Shown: positions 44,925 through 54,907, numbered from the stretch's first letter. The stretch is 64,000 nucleotides of DNA from Escherichia sp. ESNIH1 (GCA_002918705.1 PQKR01000004.1:346213-410212); one strand, 5' to 3'. The notes: generated by a model from the sequence alone, not told the origin. Made by a program: numbers and translations.

Positions 44925-45656
44925 ATGGCCTTTTATAGTATTGGCGATGTAGCAGAAAGATGCGGTATTAACCCGGTCACGCTCCGTGCCTGGCAGCGTC
45001 GCTATGGCTTGCTTAAACCCCAACGCAGCGAAGGTGGTCATCGTCAGTTCGACGAGGAAGATATTCAACGCATCAAAGAGATCAAACGCTGGATCGAGAG
45101 CGGCGTCCCCGTCAGTAAAGTTAAGGCGCTGCTGGAAGACAACAGGGTGGTAGCCCATGATGACTGGGCAACCCTGCAGGAAGAGATGATGGGCGTGCTG
45201 CGCCAGGCCCGTCCGGCTAAGCTGCGCACGGCTATCACAGCGCTCGGACGCGACCATTCGGTGGATGACCTTATCGACCATATACTCACGCCCGTGCGCC
45301 AGCGTCTGACCCACGATCAATATACGGCCCGCGTCATGTCCAGCCTGCTGGACGGCGTCATTACCGAGCATGCTGTCTCATGCGTAATCAACGCGCGTAA
45401 AAAAGCGGGCAGGGAAGCGCTGCTCATTGGCTGGGGCAGCGAGGATCGCACCCGGCTATGGCTGGAGGCGTGGCGGCTGTCACAAAGAGGATGGCATATC
45501 GATCTGCTGGCAGAGCCGCTGGAGGTTCCGCGTCCGGAGCTTTTCCCCGGCCAGCATATCTTTTTATGGACCGGCAAAGCGCTCACGCGTCGCCAGCAGG
45601 AGCAGCTCGAGCACTGGCAGGAGCAGGGTTTTACCGTTGCGTTTCATGAGCCATAA
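44925..45656 (+). CDS. bluR: MerR-family repressor BluR
   Basis: A 243-residue regulator. Its N-terminal MerR helix-turn-helix reads [20 protein letters not shown] (residues 4-23), nearly the same as E. coli BluR. A helical B12-binding-like domain follows and interacts with BluF. AGGGGAG lies four bases before the ATG at 44925; longer in-frame starts lack a site. It lies in the same direction as bluF and likely represses ycgZ-ymgA-ariR and perhaps itself. Confidence 0.93.
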   Translation: MAFYSIGDVAERCGINPVTLRAWQRRYGLLKPQRSEGGHRQFDEEDIQRIKEIKRWIESGVPVSKVKALLEDNRVVAHDDWATLQEEMMGVLRQARPAKLRTAITALGRDHSVDDLIDHILTPVRQRLTHDQYTARVMSSLLDGVITEHAVSCVINARKKAGREALLIGWGSEDRTRLWLEAWRLSQRGWHIDLLAEPLEVPRPELFPGQHIFLWTGKALTRRQQEQLEHWQEQGFTVAFHEP

Positions 45657-45751
45657 CTGATCCTGCTAATTATTTTTTATTTCTATTAGTTCACCTACCC
45701 ACAATTCCTGTACCAGGCTTACAGAAAAGGTCATAGCAATTGTGGAGCATT

Positions 45752-48073
45752 ATGAAAGAGCAAAATCGTACTATCGGTATCAAACCCTATGGTGGTTCAG
45801 CAGGCGGTTGGGGAGCACTAAAAGCCGTCGCCGACGCGATACGCGGCCAGATGTCGGTGAAGCAGGACGTCATTGCCCTGTTCAAAGTTAACCAGCCACA
45901 AGGCTTCGACTGTCCTGGGTGCGCCTGGCCCGATCCGCAGCACGCCTCCTCGTTTGAATTTTGTGAAAACGGCGCGAAAGCCGTCTCCTGGGAAGCCACC
46001 AGCAAACGTACTACCCCCGAATTTTTTGCCGCCCATACCGTCAGCGAGCTGTGGGAGCGAAACGCCTTTGAATTGGAGGGCGAGGGGAGACTCACCCATC
46101 CAATGAAATACGATCCCGCCAGCGATACCTATCAGCCCATCGAGTGGGAGACCGCTTTTAGAGAGATTGGCGAGCATCTGCGCAGCTATGACGATCCCGA
46201 CAGCGTCGAGTTTTACACCTCCGGCCGCGCCTCTAACGAAGCCGCCTTTCTCTGGCAGCTCTTCGCACGCGAGTACGGTACCAATAACTTCCCTGACTGT
46301 TCAAATATGTGTCATGAACCCACCAGCGTCGGCCTGCCGGAGTCGATTGGTGTAGGCAAGGGCACCGTTGAGCTGGAGGATTTTGACCATTGCGATCTGG
46401 TGCTCTGCATTGGGCATAACCCCGGTACCAACCATCCGCGCATGCTCGGCACGCTGCGGGAGGTCTCAAAACGCGGCGCCACCATCGTTGCCATTAACCC
46501 GCTGCGCGAGCGTGGCCTTGAGCGCTTTACCTCCCCGCAAAGCCCGATCGAGATGCTCTCTCTTAGCTCGACCGAGCTCGCCTCGACTTACTACAAAGTG
46601 CGGGTCGGCGGCGATGCGGCGATGCTAAAAGGGGTGATGAAAATTTTGCTGTCGATGCACGAAGAGGCGAAAGCCAAAGGCGAGCCCGGCGTCATTGACG
46701 AAGCCTTTATTAGCGAGCATACCCAGGGGTTTGAAGCGCTGAAAGCCGACCTCGATGCCACCGACTGGCCGCATATCCTCAAGGTTTCCGGTATGGAGCG
46801 CAAGGAGATCCAGCACGTTGCCCGTCTGTATGCCAACGCCGAACGGACTATTATCTGCTACGGCATGGGTATCACCCAGCACCAGTACGGCACGCAGAAC
46901 GTTCAGCAGATTGCTAACCTGCTGCTGATGCGTGGCAACATTGGCAAAAAAGGGGCTGGCGTCTGCCCGCTGCGCGGCCACTCTAACGTGCAGGGCGATC
47001 GCACCGTGGGTATTACCGAGATCCCACCCCAGTCGCTGCTGGACAGTATCGAAAAGGTCTTCGGCTTCACGCCGCCGCAAAAGCACGGCCACGGCGCCGT
47101 AGCGGCGATTCAGGCGATGCGCGACGGCCAGGCAAAAGCGCTGCTCTGTCTGGGGGGAAACCTGGCGGAGGCGATCTCCGATCCACAGGTGACCTTCCCG
47201 GCGATGCGCAAACTCGATCTTGTCGTGCACATGGCGACCAAGCTTAATCGTTCCCACCTGTTGCTGGGTAAGCATAACTATCTTCTTCCGGTGCTGGGCC
47301 GTACCGAACGGGATGTTCAGGCCTCTGGTGAGCAGAGTATTACCGTTGAGGACTCCATGTCGATGGTGCACGCCTCTCACGGATCGCTGGAGCCAGCCTC
47401 TCCCCATCTGAAGTCCGAGCCAGCCCTGGTTGCCGCGCTGGCAAAGGCCACGCTACCTCATACCGTCGTCAACTGGGACAAAATGGTAGGCGACTATAGC
47501 TTTATTCGTGACGCCATTGAGGCCACCATTCCGGGCTTCGAAAACTTCAATGAACGGGTGAAAAAACCGGGTGGTTTCCGCCTGCGCAATACCGCGTCGG
47601 AGCGGGTCTGGAATACCCCCTCTGGCAAAGCCGAGTTCAAAATCATGCAGGGCATCAATGAGGATCCGCGCTCGCTGAAGTGTCACGATCTGGTGCTAAC
47701 CACGCTGCGCAGCCATGACCAGTACAACACCACGCTGTACGGTCTGAACGACCGCTATCGCGGCGTGACCGGCAGGCGGGACGTGCTGTTTATCAATGCT
47801 GATGAGGCCGAGAAGCGCAACCTGCGGGTGGGCGATCAGGTCAACATTGTGGCGTTGGATAGCGAAGGTAACGCCACCGAGCGGCGCATGCACAACCTGA
47901 CCGTGGTGGTGATTGACATGGCGCCAGGTTCGGTAGGGGCCTACTATCCTGAAGCCAACGTCATGGTGCCGCTCGACAGTCACGACACTAAAAGCGGTAT
48001 TCCGGCCTATAAGAGCATCCCGATAGCGATGGAGCGCGTAGAGGCGGTGGCCACCTCCGGCGCGCTCCGCTAA
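45752..48073 (+). CDS. FdhF/YdeP-family molybdopterin oxidoreductase
   Basis: A 773-residue protein of the formate-dehydrogenase-like family, close to E. coli YdeP (759). It has a short Cys pair in [12 protein letters not shown] (Cys54, Cys57), then the cofactor-binding blocks [20 protein letters not shown] near residue 185, [13 protein letters not shown] and [19 protein letters not shown] near residue 408. The C-terminal molybdopterin-binding domain holds [21 protein letters not shown]. coli YdeP is linked to acid resistance; its reaction is unknown. The ATG at 45752 is chosen over a TTG four codons earlier. Confidence 0.9.
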   Translation: MKEQNRTIGIKPYGGSAGGWGALKAVADAIRGQMSVKQDVIALFKVNQPQGFDCPGCAWPDPQHASSFEFCENGAKAVSWEATSKRTTPEFFAAHTVSELWERNAFELEGEGRLTHPMKYDPASDTYQPIEWETAFREIGEHLRSYDDPDSVEFYTSGRASNEAAFLWQLFAREYGTNNFPDCSNMCHEPTSVGLPESIGVGKGTVELEDFDHCDLVLCIGHNPGTNHPRMLGTLREVSKRGATIVAINPLRERGLERFTSPQSPIEMLSLSSTELASTYYKVRVGGDAAMLKGVMKILLSMHEEAKAKGEPGVIDEAFISEHTQGFEALKADLDATDWPHILKVSGMERKEIQHVARLYANAERTIICYGMGITQHQYGTQNVQQIANLLLMRGNIGKKGAGVCPLRGHSNVQGDRTVGITEIPPQSLLDSIEKVFGFTPPQKHGHGAVAAIQAMRDGQAKALLCLGGNLAEAISDPQVTFPAMRKLDLVVHMATKLNRSHLLLGKHNYLLPVLGRTERDVQASGEQSITVEDSMSMVHASHGSLEPASPHLKSEPALVAALAKATLPHTVVNWDKMVGDYSFIRDAIEATIPGFENFNERVKKPGGFRLRNTASERVWNTPSGKAEFKIMQGINEDPRSLKCHDLVLTTLRSHDQYNTTLYGLNDRYRGVTGRRDVLFINADEAEKRNLRVGDQVNIVALDSEGNATERRMHNLTVVVIDMAPGSVGAYYPEANVMVPLDSHDTKSGIPAYKSIPIAMERVEAVATSGALR

Positions 48074-48087
48074 TCAGCGCTCGTTAA

Positions 48088-49392
48088 TCAACTGCCCCAG
48101 CGGCTCCGCAGGTAGTTCACCGCCTGCTGAGCCTGGGGCTGATTAAGGTTGTTCTCCCGAAATAGAATGGTGCCGTCGATCCCCGGCACCGCATCGTTAA
48201 GGTCGAGCTGCTTTTTCAGCTCTGGCACGCCACCGTTGACCGTCCAGTCCGGCTCGGTTTTCGACGGTTCACCCACCTTATATAAGGCCACGCCGATATA
48301 GAGCCGCGTATGGGTCGGTTTCACTACGTTTGCCCACCATTTTGCCAGCACATCATAGCGTGCCGCGTCTCTGGAGAAGGGCCAGTAGATCTGCGGGGCG
48401 ATATAATCCACGAGTCCTTTTTGCACCCACAGACGTGTATCAGCATAGGACTCATCGTAAGCCGCCGCTCCACGCGTGTCGGATCCGGCAGGATCGTGGG
48501 AGCGGTTGCGCCAGACGCCGCAGGGACTCACACCAAACTCTACGTTAGGATTCAGCTGCTTAATGGTACGCGACACCTGCTCAATCAGCTGCAGCGTGTT
48601 GTTACGTCGCCAGTCCGCTTTCGAGGCAAACCCGCTGCCATATTTCTGGAAGGTCTGATTGTCATTAAGGGCCGAGCCAGGCGACTCAGCGTAGAAGTAA
48701 TCATCGAACTGCACACCGTCAACCGGATAGTGGGCAACGACCTCCGCCACGATGCTGGTGATCCAGTCCCGGGCTTCCGGAATACCGGGGTCAAGCACAT
48801 AGCGATCGCTGGCAGTGCGGATCCAGTCCCGGTGCAGCACAAAGACGCTGGCCGGATTGAGCGGCAGGGTACGGTTCAGCTCGGCAACGGTGCTGGGCTT
48901 GGTGTTAGTGGAGACACGATAGGGATTAAACCAGGCGTGCACCTTCATGCCGCGCTTGTGGGCCTCATCAAGCATAAACTGTAGCGGATCATAGCCGGGA
49001 TCAGCGCCGATAGTGCCGGTGAGCATATCTGACCAGGGGAGGATCTTCGACGGCCATAAGGCAGTCCCGTCAGGCTTCACCTGGAAAAACACGGTGTTGA
49101 TCCCCAGACGTTTCAGGTTGTCCAATTTATCCGTTAACGCCTTCTGCTGCAGGCTGATGCGCAGCGCAGGGCTGGCGGTAACCGACGACGCCGGCGGCCA
49201 GTCGAGACGAGAGACCGTCGTCAGCCAGACGCCGCGCACCGGCTCATTACTGCGCGCAGCGCTGTCTGGCAGGGGCTGCCTGGTTACAGGAGGAAGAGGA
49301 GTCACCATTGACTTCGGTGGTTTAGAAGAGCAGCTGGCAAGTAAAAGCGCGCAGCCAACCAGTGCGCCTAACCGTATAATGTATCGCGCCAT
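48088..49392 (-). CDS. digH: divisome-associated glycosyl hydrolase lipoprotein DigH (YddW)
   Basis: A 434-residue lipoprotein with lipobox LLASC and acylated Cys21. It is a GH10-like barrel enzyme that, in E. coli, cleaves denuded peptidoglycan glycans at the septum. Catalytic-region blocks include RGVWLTTVSRLDWPP, FFQVKPDGTALWPS, HAWFNPYRV and VDGVQFDDYFYAESPG near residue 235. The Pro-rich linker after the lipid anchor is normal. The ATG at 49392 lies 7 bp after the stop of the preceding DUF2132 gene, implying an operon. Confidence 0.92.
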   Translation of the reverse strand: MARYIIRLGALVGCALLLASCSSKPPKSMVTPLPPVTRQPLPDSAARSNEPVRGVWLTTVSRLDWPPASSVTASPALRISLQQKALTDKLDNLKRLGINTVFFQVKPDGTALWPSKILPWSDMLTGTIGADPGYDPLQFMLDEAHKRGMKVHAWFNPYRVSTNTKPSTVAELNRTLPLNPASVFVLHRDWIRTASDRYVLDPGIPEARDWITSIVAEVVAHYPVDGVQFDDYFYAESPGSALNDNQTFQKYGSGFASKADWRRNNTLQLIEQVSRTIKQLNPNVEFGVSPCGVWRNRSHDPAGSDTRGAAAYDESYADTRLWVQKGLVDYIAPQIYWPFSRDAARYDVLAKWWANVVKPTHTRLYIGVALYKVGEPSKTEPDWTVNGGVPELKKQLDLNDAVPGIDGTILFRENNLNQPQAQQAVNYLRSRWGS

Positions 49393-49399
49393 CTCTGTT

Positions 49400-49702
49400 T
49401 CAGCTCTTATTCAGGCGGCTAGTAGCCCAAGGGTTAAAGGCGGGTTCGTCCTGTTTTTCCGGGACGGCATTATCCAGTGGATCCCTGTCCAGTGAATCTA
49501 CGTAGAGGGCTTCGACCTCCGCGCGCGCCCAGGGCGTACGGCGCAAAAATTTGAGGCTCGATTTTACGCTGGGATCGTTTTTAAAGCAGTTAATATTGAT
49601 AAGCTTGCCCAGCTCGCTCCAGCCATAGCGCGCAACAAGGGCATTCAGCTGCATCTCAAGGGTTACGCCGTGCAAAGGGTCTTTGGATACGTGTGCAGTC
49701 AT
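49400..49702 (-). CDS. VF530/DUF2132 small DNA-binding-like protein
   Basis: A 100-residue protein of the VF530 family, seen as [20 protein letters not shown], the core [20 protein letters not shown] and [19 protein letters not shown]. The family has a helical fold with similarity to DNA-binding proteins; its function is unknown. The acidic C-terminal 25 residues are variable. It lies just upstream of digH and is probably co-transcribed with it. Confidence 0.87.
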   Translation of the reverse strand: MTAHVSKDPLHGVTLEMQLNALVARYGWSELGKLININCFKNDPSVKSSLKFLRRTPWARAEVEALYVDSLDRDPLDNAVPEKQDEPAFNPWATSRLNKS

Positions 49703-49771
49703 GACCAGTCCGATGGTTTAGGATTTGGTGATTAGGATAGCGGGCTGGTAATAAAAAGAAAGGGCTACTCA

Positions 49772-49801
49772 CTATCGCAAAATAGTAAAATATTGAGATA
49801 G
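49772..49801. promoter_or_regulatory. upstream operator-like palindrome of the Fic gene
   Basis: CTATCGCAA (49772-49780) and TTGAGATAG (49793-49801) are inverted copies with one mismatch and a 12-bp spacer. It copies the arrangement of the site next to the start codon, 49 bp apart. Confidence 0.6.
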
Positions 49802-49818
49802 ATTGCTGCAGGTGCTAT

Positions 49819-49852
49819 AACTATCTCAAAATAGCCCAAAATTGAGATAGTT
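49819..49852. promoter_or_regulatory. operator-like palindrome overlapping the Fic gene start region
   Basis: AACTATCTCAA (49819-49829) and TTGAGATAGTT (49842-49852) are perfect 11-bp inverted copies with a 12-bp spacer. The right arm ends two bases before the ATG and covers the ribosome site. The Fic protein's own C-terminal helix-turn-helix may bind here. Confidence 0.65.
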
Positions 49853-49854
49853 TT

Positions 49855-51159
49855 ATGGCAATTAAAAAGGTTCCAGCCCCCGTTCCGTTTTCTCAGCTAA
49901 GCGGCAGGGAGTTAGAAGCGTATCAGCACTATAACCGGGTAACTGACGGTAAAGGACGCTATCTCCCCTTTGAAGAGTTTCAGTATCGAATTAAAAAAGG
50001 CGAGGATGTCACGATAGCCTGGACGTTGACGCGTCTGGCGCGTAACGCCGCTCTTCAGCGCATTGATTATCACAACGAGGCTGGCGAGCCGGCTGGATTC
50101 AATATCACCCCTGCCATATATGAAGTATGCGAGTTAGCGGATAAACATGCGACAGCATTGGCACTGAGTGAACAGATCGAGCGGCTACGTGGCGCCGGAG
50201 CCGAGTTAAGTCAGTTGCGTTTTGAAGAGCCCATTACCAGTTCCCAGCTTGAAGGTGCAAATACCACCACGCTGGTGGCGAGAAACATGCTTGAATCCGG
50301 ACGAGCGCCGCGTACCGAGGATGAGCAGATGATCGCAGGCAATGCGCGTTTAATGGCGGAAATTCCCGAGTTGACAGAGGAAGGGCTTACGTTGGGTCTT
50401 ATTCGTAAGCTGCACGCTATCGGTATGGGCGGCATTAATGACAAAAAGTACCGGCCAGGCGAGTTCAGGGAGACCGATGATGTCGTCATTGCCGATTATG
50501 ACGGCAATATTGTTCATCAGCCACCGCGGGCAGCGGCGCTTGCGGCTCGGCTGCAAAACATCTGTGACTGGTTAAACAGGAAAGATGCGTATATCCATCC
50601 TCTGATAAGAGCATGCATTCTGCATTTTATGATTGCTCACGAGCATCCCTTCAGGGATGGAAACGGACGGACCAGCCGGGCGCTATTTTACTGGTACATG
50701 TTAAAAAGCGGCTATGACGCCTTTAAATACATTTCAATCAGCCAGCTCTTGCACGCTGCACCGGTGAAATATGCCCATAGCTACCAGTATACTGAGACCG
50801 ACGGTATGGATCTCACTTACTTTCTTGAATATCAGGCCAGTACCATTGGGCGTGCACTACGGGTATATCTTGAGCATATCGAAACGATTACCAACAGAAG
50901 CGCAATGATCGACCGTCGGCTGTTTGAGTCTGGCGCGCTGAGACGTTTGACGTCACGCCAGGTGACGCTTTTAAACGTCATGCTATCGACGCCGAGAAAA
51001 GCCTATACCGCCGCTGACGTCAGCGAACTGTTGGGGGTATCGGATAACACGGCACGAAACGATCTGCGGGCAGTAGTTAGGGAAGGGTTTGCGCTTGAGA
51101 AGAGAGCAAACGACCAAAAAACAGTTTATGTCGGCTTGCTCTCTGGCATCAGTAGCTGA
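49855..51159 (+). CDS. Fic-domain AMP-transferase with C-terminal winged helix
   Basis: A 434-residue protein. The N-terminal Fic_N region carries the inhibitory motif SSQLEG with Glu133. The Fic catalytic motif HPFRDGNGRTSR (His264 to Arg275) matches the active consensus HxFx(D/E)GNGRxxR, so it should transfer AMP or another nucleotide group to a protein hydroxyl. The C-terminal 70 residues include TAADVSELLGVSDNTARNDL, a DeoR-like DNA-binding helix-turn-helix. Class II Fic proteins carry inhibition within the same chain, so no antitoxin gene is needed and none is seen. The target is unknown. Confidence 0.9.
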   Translation: MAIKKVPAPVPFSQLSGRELEAYQHYNRVTDGKGRYLPFEEFQYRIKKGEDVTIAWTLTRLARNAALQRIDYHNEAGEPAGFNITPAIYEVCELADKHATALALSEQIERLRGAGAELSQLRFEEPITSSQLEGANTTTLVARNMLESGRAPRTEDEQMIAGNARLMAEIPELTEEGLTLGLIRKLHAIGMGGINDKKYRPGEFRETDDVVIADYDGNIVHQPPRAAALAARLQNICDWLNRKDAYIHPLIRACILHFMIAHEHPFRDGNGRTSRALFYWYMLKSGYDAFKYISISQLLHAAPVKYAHSYQYTETDGMDLTYFLEYQASTIGRALRVYLEHIETITNRSAMIDRRLFESGALRRLTSRQVTLLNVMLSTPRKAYTAADVSELLGVSDNTARNDLRAVVREGFALEKRANDQKTVYVGLLSGISS

Positions 51160-51221
51160 AGCACAAAACAGGCATATATCTTGCTTTATCTCCGGTATGT
51201 TTCTTTAGCTCAGGTACCAAC

Positions 51222-52439
51222 ATGCCTCTTTCCGCTCTCGATTTCGTACTGGCCGCCCGACGAAGTGAAATAACCGGTCTACAACAGCTACTGCAAATGA
51301 GCAAGCTGGTGGGCGCGGTCAGCCAGCTTATCCATCTCCTGCAGCGCGAGCGGGGCACGGTAAATATCTATCTCTGCTCGCAGGGAACTCTCTGGGGCGA
51401 TCGGCTCAGCGAGCGGTCGCGTCAGGTTCAGCAGGCCGTGCTCGCTATGGACACGCAGCTGCTGGCGTTGGATCTCGCCGGACAGCCAATGGCTAACGCA
51501 TCGCGACTCTTCAGCCGTATCGCCATCGCGCTCAACAGTCTGAGCAGTTTGCCGGCGCTACGGGAGCAGGTTGCGGCGCTGAGTATTCAGCAGCCCGAGG
51601 CGATGAGCTGCTATAGCGAGGTAATACGCACCCATCTGGCGCTAATATTCGAAGCCGCCGATACCTCCGGCGATCCCACGGTGTCACGGGCGCTGCTGGC
51701 TATGTTCAGCTTTATGCAGGGTAAAGAGCTGGCCGGGCAGGAGCGCGCCCTGGCGGCGGCGGGCTTTACCTCGCGACACTTTGATGACCAAGCGCATCAG
51801 CAGCTGCTGGAACTCATTGAGGGACAGGAGCGCTGCTTTCACACCTTTATGGAGTTTGCCGACGAATGCGCTCTGACGCTATGGCAGCAACAGCAGCGCA
51901 CCGACAGCAGCGAGCTGGAACGCTTCCGGCGCATAGCCTGCACCTGCGCAACCCCTGCAGGAGAACCCCACGACGTCGCGCTGCGCTGGTTTGACATCGC
52001 CACGGCACGCATTGATGGTATGAAAATCATTGAGGACCGGCTGGAGGAGAGACTCATGGCGTGCTGTGAGCAGCGGATCCACGATGCGCAACGTTGCGGC
52101 GCGCGGCAACAGCAGGAGAATGCGCAGCTGCCACAGCGGGATAACCACTATGCGGCGCTGATCCCGCCCCAGCTCAGCCGCTCCATACTTGAGCTTATTG
52201 AGCAGCAGTCTCGCCAGCTGCAGGCCCAGGATGCTGAGCTGGCCGCGCTGCGCGCCACGCTTGCCGACCGTAAGCTGGTGGAGCGTGCCAAAGGCTTATT
52301 GATCCAGCACCACGGCATGAGCGAGCCGCAGGCGCATAAGATCCTGCGGGACATGGCAATGAAGCAGAATAAGAAGCTGGCGGAGATTGCGGAAGCCATG
52401 CTCTCCGTGGCGGCGGTGATGGGTAAATCAGCGCCGTAA
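51222..52439 (+). CDS. nasR: nitrate/nitrite-responsive antiterminator NasR
   Basis: A 405-residue RNA-binding regulator. The N-terminal NIT domain (about residues 40-295), an all-helical nitrate sensor, includes QRERGTVNIYLCSQGTLWGD. The C-terminal ANTAR domain (about 335-395) includes LVERAKGLLIQHHGMSEPQA and KLAEIAEAMLSVAAV and binds the hairpin in the nasF leader. The length is close to K. oxytoca NasR (393). It lies just upstream of nasF, as in Klebsiella. A hairpin with an ANTAR-type loop and the terminator it must overcome are seen at 52609-52695. Confidence 0.93.
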   Translation: MPLSALDFVLAARRSEITGLQQLLQMSKLVGAVSQLIHLLQRERGTVNIYLCSQGTLWGDRLSERSRQVQQAVLAMDTQLLALDLAGQPMANASRLFSRIAIALNSLSSLPALREQVAALSIQQPEAMSCYSEVIRTHLALIFEAADTSGDPTVSRALLAMFSFMQGKELAGQERALAAAGFTSRHFDDQAHQQLLELIEGQERCFHTFMEFADECALTLWQQQQRTDSSELERFRRIACTCATPAGEPHDVALRWFDIATARIDGMKIIEDRLEERLMACCEQRIHDAQRCGARQQQENAQLPQRDNHYAALIPPQLSRSILELIEQQSRQLQAQDAELAALRATLADRKLVERAKGLLIQHHGMSEPQAHKILRDMAMKQNKKLAEIAEAMLSVAAVMGKSAP

Positions 52440-52454
52440 TCCTAAAGGAGTAGC

Positions 52455-52471
52455 TGCACCGACAGTGTGCA
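52455..52471. promoter_or_regulatory. NtrC-binding site upstream of nasF
   Basis: TGCACCGACAGTGTGCA fits the NtrC enhancer consensus TGCACC-N4-TGGTGCA at 11 of 13 fixed positions. It lies about 100 bp upstream of the sigma-54 promoter, a usual distance. Confidence 0.75.
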
Positions 52472-52476
52472 AATTA

Positions 52477-52493
52477 TCGCCCGCTGTAGTGCA
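52477..52493. promoter_or_regulatory. second, weaker NtrC-type site
   Basis: The right half TAGTGCA fits 6 of 7 bases and the left half is poor. Its centre is 22 bp, or two helical turns, from the first site, as expected for a paired enhancer. Confidence 0.45.
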
Positions 52494-52554
52494 GACAGCA
52501 TCTCCTTTCCTGTCTTTCCGATTATAACCTGCTGTTTTACAGCGACATACTGAG

Positions 52555-52571
52555 TTGGCACATAAGCTGCA
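52555..52571 (+). promoter_or_regulatory. sigma-54 promoter of nasFEDCBA
   Basis: TTGGCACATAAGCTGCA matches the -24/-12 consensus YTGGCACGRNNNTTGCW, with GG (52557) and GC (52569) the required 10 bases apart. Transcription would begin near 52582, giving a leader of about 140 bases to nasF. The nas operon of Klebsiella is known to use this type of promoter. Confidence 0.88.
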
Positions 52572-52608
52572 TTAGTTAATTTGTAAATGAGTAAAAAGCA
52601 CATAGCGA

Positions 52609-52628
52609 CTAAGCCAACGGCGGCTTAG
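52609..52628 (+). promoter_or_regulatory. NasR-binding leader hairpin
   Basis: CTAAGCC (52609-52615) pairs with GGCTTAG (52622-52628) and leaves the six-base loop AACGGC. The A at loop position 1 and the G at position 4 are the bases ANTAR proteins recognise. A second weaker hairpin may form at about 52632-52648. Confidence 0.82.
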
Positions 52629-52646
52629 GTAGCGTTTCGGATAAAG

Positions 52647-52695
52647 GCGTCCGTTAGCGTTCATGAGACTGAGCGCTAACTGGACGCTTTTTTTT
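52647..52695 (+). terminator. nasF leader terminator (NasR-controlled)
   Basis: Arms 52647-52659 and 52674-52687 form a 13-bp stem with one bulged T, followed by eight T. It lies 30 bp before nasF. In Klebsiella such a terminator blocks transcription until NasR with nitrate or nitrite binds the hairpin upstream. Confidence 0.92.
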
Positions 52696-52724
52696 GCGCA
52701 TTTTTCACCATACAGGAAGCCGCA

Positions 52725-53987
52725 ATGAAGCAAGACGATAACAACACCGGGGTAAGCCTCTCCCGCCGCCGATTTCTGGCAAACAGCGCGCTGCTGGGCG
52801 GCAGCATGCTGCTACCGGGCTTTATCAACAGCGTCTGGGCAGCGGGTTCCGATGCGCCAGAGAAAAAAGAGATCCGCGTAGGCTTTATCCCGCTAACGGA
52901 CTGCGCCTCGGTGGTGATGGCAGCGGTGAAAAAGTTTGATGAGAAGTACGGGATCAAAATCATCCTCAGCAAAGAGTCCAGCTGGGCGTCGGTGCGCGAC
53001 AAGCTGGTCTCCGGCGAGCTGGATGCCGCCCATGTACTGTATGGACTGGTGTATGGCCTCCAGCTGGGCGTCTCCGGCCCGCAGCATGATATGGCCATGC
53101 TGATGACCCTCAACAATAACGGCCAGGCGATCACGCTCTCGAACCAGCTGAAAGCGGCGGGCGTGACCGATGCGGCCTCGCTGAAAAAAACCGTTGAGGG
53201 CAGCCCAAAGGGGACCTACACCTTTGCCCAGACGTTCCCCACCGGCACCCACGCCATGTGGCTCTATTACTGGCTGGCCAACGCCGGGATCCATCCCTTT
53301 AACGACGTGCGCAACGTGGTCGTGCCGCCGCCGCAGATGGTGATGAATATGAAAATCGGCAACATGAGCGGCTACTGCGTCGGCGAGCCCTGGAACCAGC
53401 GCGCCATTCTGGATGGGATTGGTTTTACCGCCGCGACGACACAAGAGATCTGGCCCGATCATCCGGAAAAAATCCTCGGCACTACCTCCGCGTGGGTGGC
53501 CGCTAACCCCAATACGGCCCGCGCGCTGACTGCGGCGGTGCTGGACGCGTCCCGCTGGATCGACACCTCCGACGCCAATCGGATTGAAACGGCGAAAACC
53601 ATAGCGGGACGCGCCTATGTCAACACCTCGCCAGAGACCATTCAGGGACGGATGCTCGGCGACTATGACAACGGGCTGGGCAGAAAGTGGAAAGACGCCC
53701 ACAGCATGCGCTTCTTCAACGATGGCGCGGTGAACTATCCGTATCTCTCGGACGGTATGTGGTTCCTGACCCAGCACAGGCGCTGGGGGCTTATCGACGC
53801 CGACCCGGACTATCTGGCGGTCGCTAAAAAGATCAACCGCATCGACATCTACAGGCAGGCGGCCAACGCGGTAGGCGGCATCAACCTGCCCGCCAGCGAG
53901 ATGCGCAGCAGCACCCTGTTCGACGGCAAGGTATGGGACGGCAGCAACCCCGCTGAATATGCCAACAGTTTTGCTATGAAACGCTAA
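52725..53987 (+). CDS. nasF: nitrate/nitrite ABC transporter binding protein NasF
   Basis: A 420-residue periplasmic nitrate-binding protein. A Tat-type signal has SRRRFLANSALLGG near residue 13, with cleavage expected near residue 38 (NSVWA). The mature protein opens with IRVGFIPLTDCASVVMAAVK and holds SYVLHVLYGLVYG-like and YCVGEPWNQRAILDGIGFTA blocks, as in NrtA. It is first in the operon, with the control leader directly before it, and starts with ATG 52725 after ACAGGAAGCCGCA. Confidence 0.94.
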   Translation: MKQDDNNTGVSLSRRRFLANSALLGGSMLLPGFINSVWAAGSDAPEKKEIRVGFIPLTDCASVVMAAVKKFDEKYGIKIILSKESSWASVRDKLVSGELDAAHVLYGLVYGLQLGVSGPQHDMAMLMTLNNNGQAITLSNQLKAAGVTDAASLKKTVEGSPKGTYTFAQTFPTGTHAMWLYYWLANAGIHPFNDVRNVVVPPPQMVMNMKIGNMSGYCVGEPWNQRAILDGIGFTAATTQEIWPDHPEKILGTTSAWVAANPNTARALTAAVLDASRWIDTSDANRIETAKTIAGRAYVNTSPETIQGRMLGDYDNGLGRKWKDAHSMRFFNDGAVNYPYLSDGMWFLTQHRRWGLIDADPDYLAVAKKINRIDIYRQAANAVGGINLPASEMRSSTLFDGKVWDGSNPAEYANSFAMKR

Positions 53988-53998
53988 GTGAGGCCGAC

Positions 53999-54907
53999 AT
54001 GTCTATCAACACCAAAACGAATGTGGTTACGCTGGCCGCCGAGCCGGAGAGCGCGGAGATCCTGCCCCTGAAAACGGCTATACCGACGCCGCCGTCAGAG
54101 GTGACAAAACCAGTACCTGCCAGCCGCCTGCGTAAAGGCATCCAGGGTGCAGTGAAGAAAGCGGTGCCCGGAGTGCTGGGAGCCGTTGTGCTGATCGTCC
54201 TCTGGCAGATCGCCGCCCTGAGCAGCAATGGCTTTCCGACGCCGCTGAAAACCTGGGACGCGGCCAAAATCATCTTCGCCGAGCCGTTTTATATCGCCGG
54301 GCCGAACGATATGGGTATCGGCTGGAACGTGCTGGCCTCGCTCAAACGCGTAGCGCTGGGTTTCGGGCTGGCGGCGCTGGTAGGGATCCCCCTTGGCTTT
54401 CTGATTGGCCGCTTTAGCTTTATCGCCAACATGCTTAACCCGGTCATCGCCTTGCTGCGTCCGGTTAGCCCGCTGGCCTGGCTGCCGATTGGCCTGCTGC
54501 TGTTCCAGCGGGCAGAGCCTGCCTCGGCGTGGACCATCTTCATCTGCTCAATCTGGCCGATGATCCTCAACACCGCCGAAGGGGTGATGCGCATTCCGCA
54601 GGACTATCTCAACGTGGCACGCGTCCTGAAGCTCAGTGAGTTCACCGTCATGCGCAAAATCCTCTTTCCCGCCGTGCTGCCGCACATTCTGACCGGAGTT
54701 CGCCTGTCGATTGGCATCGCGTGGCTGGTGATTGTGGCGGCAGAGATGCTGACCGGCGGCGTCGGGATCGGCTTCTGGATCTGGAACGAGTGGAACAACC
54801 TCAACGTGGAAAACATCATCATCGCCATCCTGCTGATTGGCGTGGTGGGAATGCTGCTCGAGCAGGGGCTGATGGCCATTGCCCGCCGCTTTAGCTATGC
54901 CAATTAG
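53999..54907 (+). CDS. nasE: nitrate ABC transporter permease NasE
   Basis: A 302-residue inner-membrane permease (NrtB type) with six hydrophobic segments. The contact loop VARVLKLSEFTVMRKILFPA lies near residue 205. The N-terminal 50 residues are polar and cytoplasmic. It begins with ATG 53999 12 bp after nasF. A single gene encodes the permease, so it should act as a homodimer with NasD. Confidence 0.93.
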   Translation: MSINTKTNVVTLAAEPESAEILPLKTAIPTPPSEVTKPVPASRLRKGIQGAVKKAVPGVLGAVVLIVLWQIAALSSNGFPTPLKTWDAAKIIFAEPFYIAGPNDMGIGWNVLASLKRVALGFGLAALVGIPLGFLIGRFSFIANMLNPVIALLRPVSPLAWLPIGLLLFQRAEPASAWTIFICSIWPMILNTAEGVMRIPQDYLNVARVLKLSEFTVMRKILFPAVLPHILTGVRLSIGIAWLVIVAAEMLTGGVGIGFWIWNEWNNLNVENIIIAILLIGVVGMLLEQGLMAIARRFSYAN

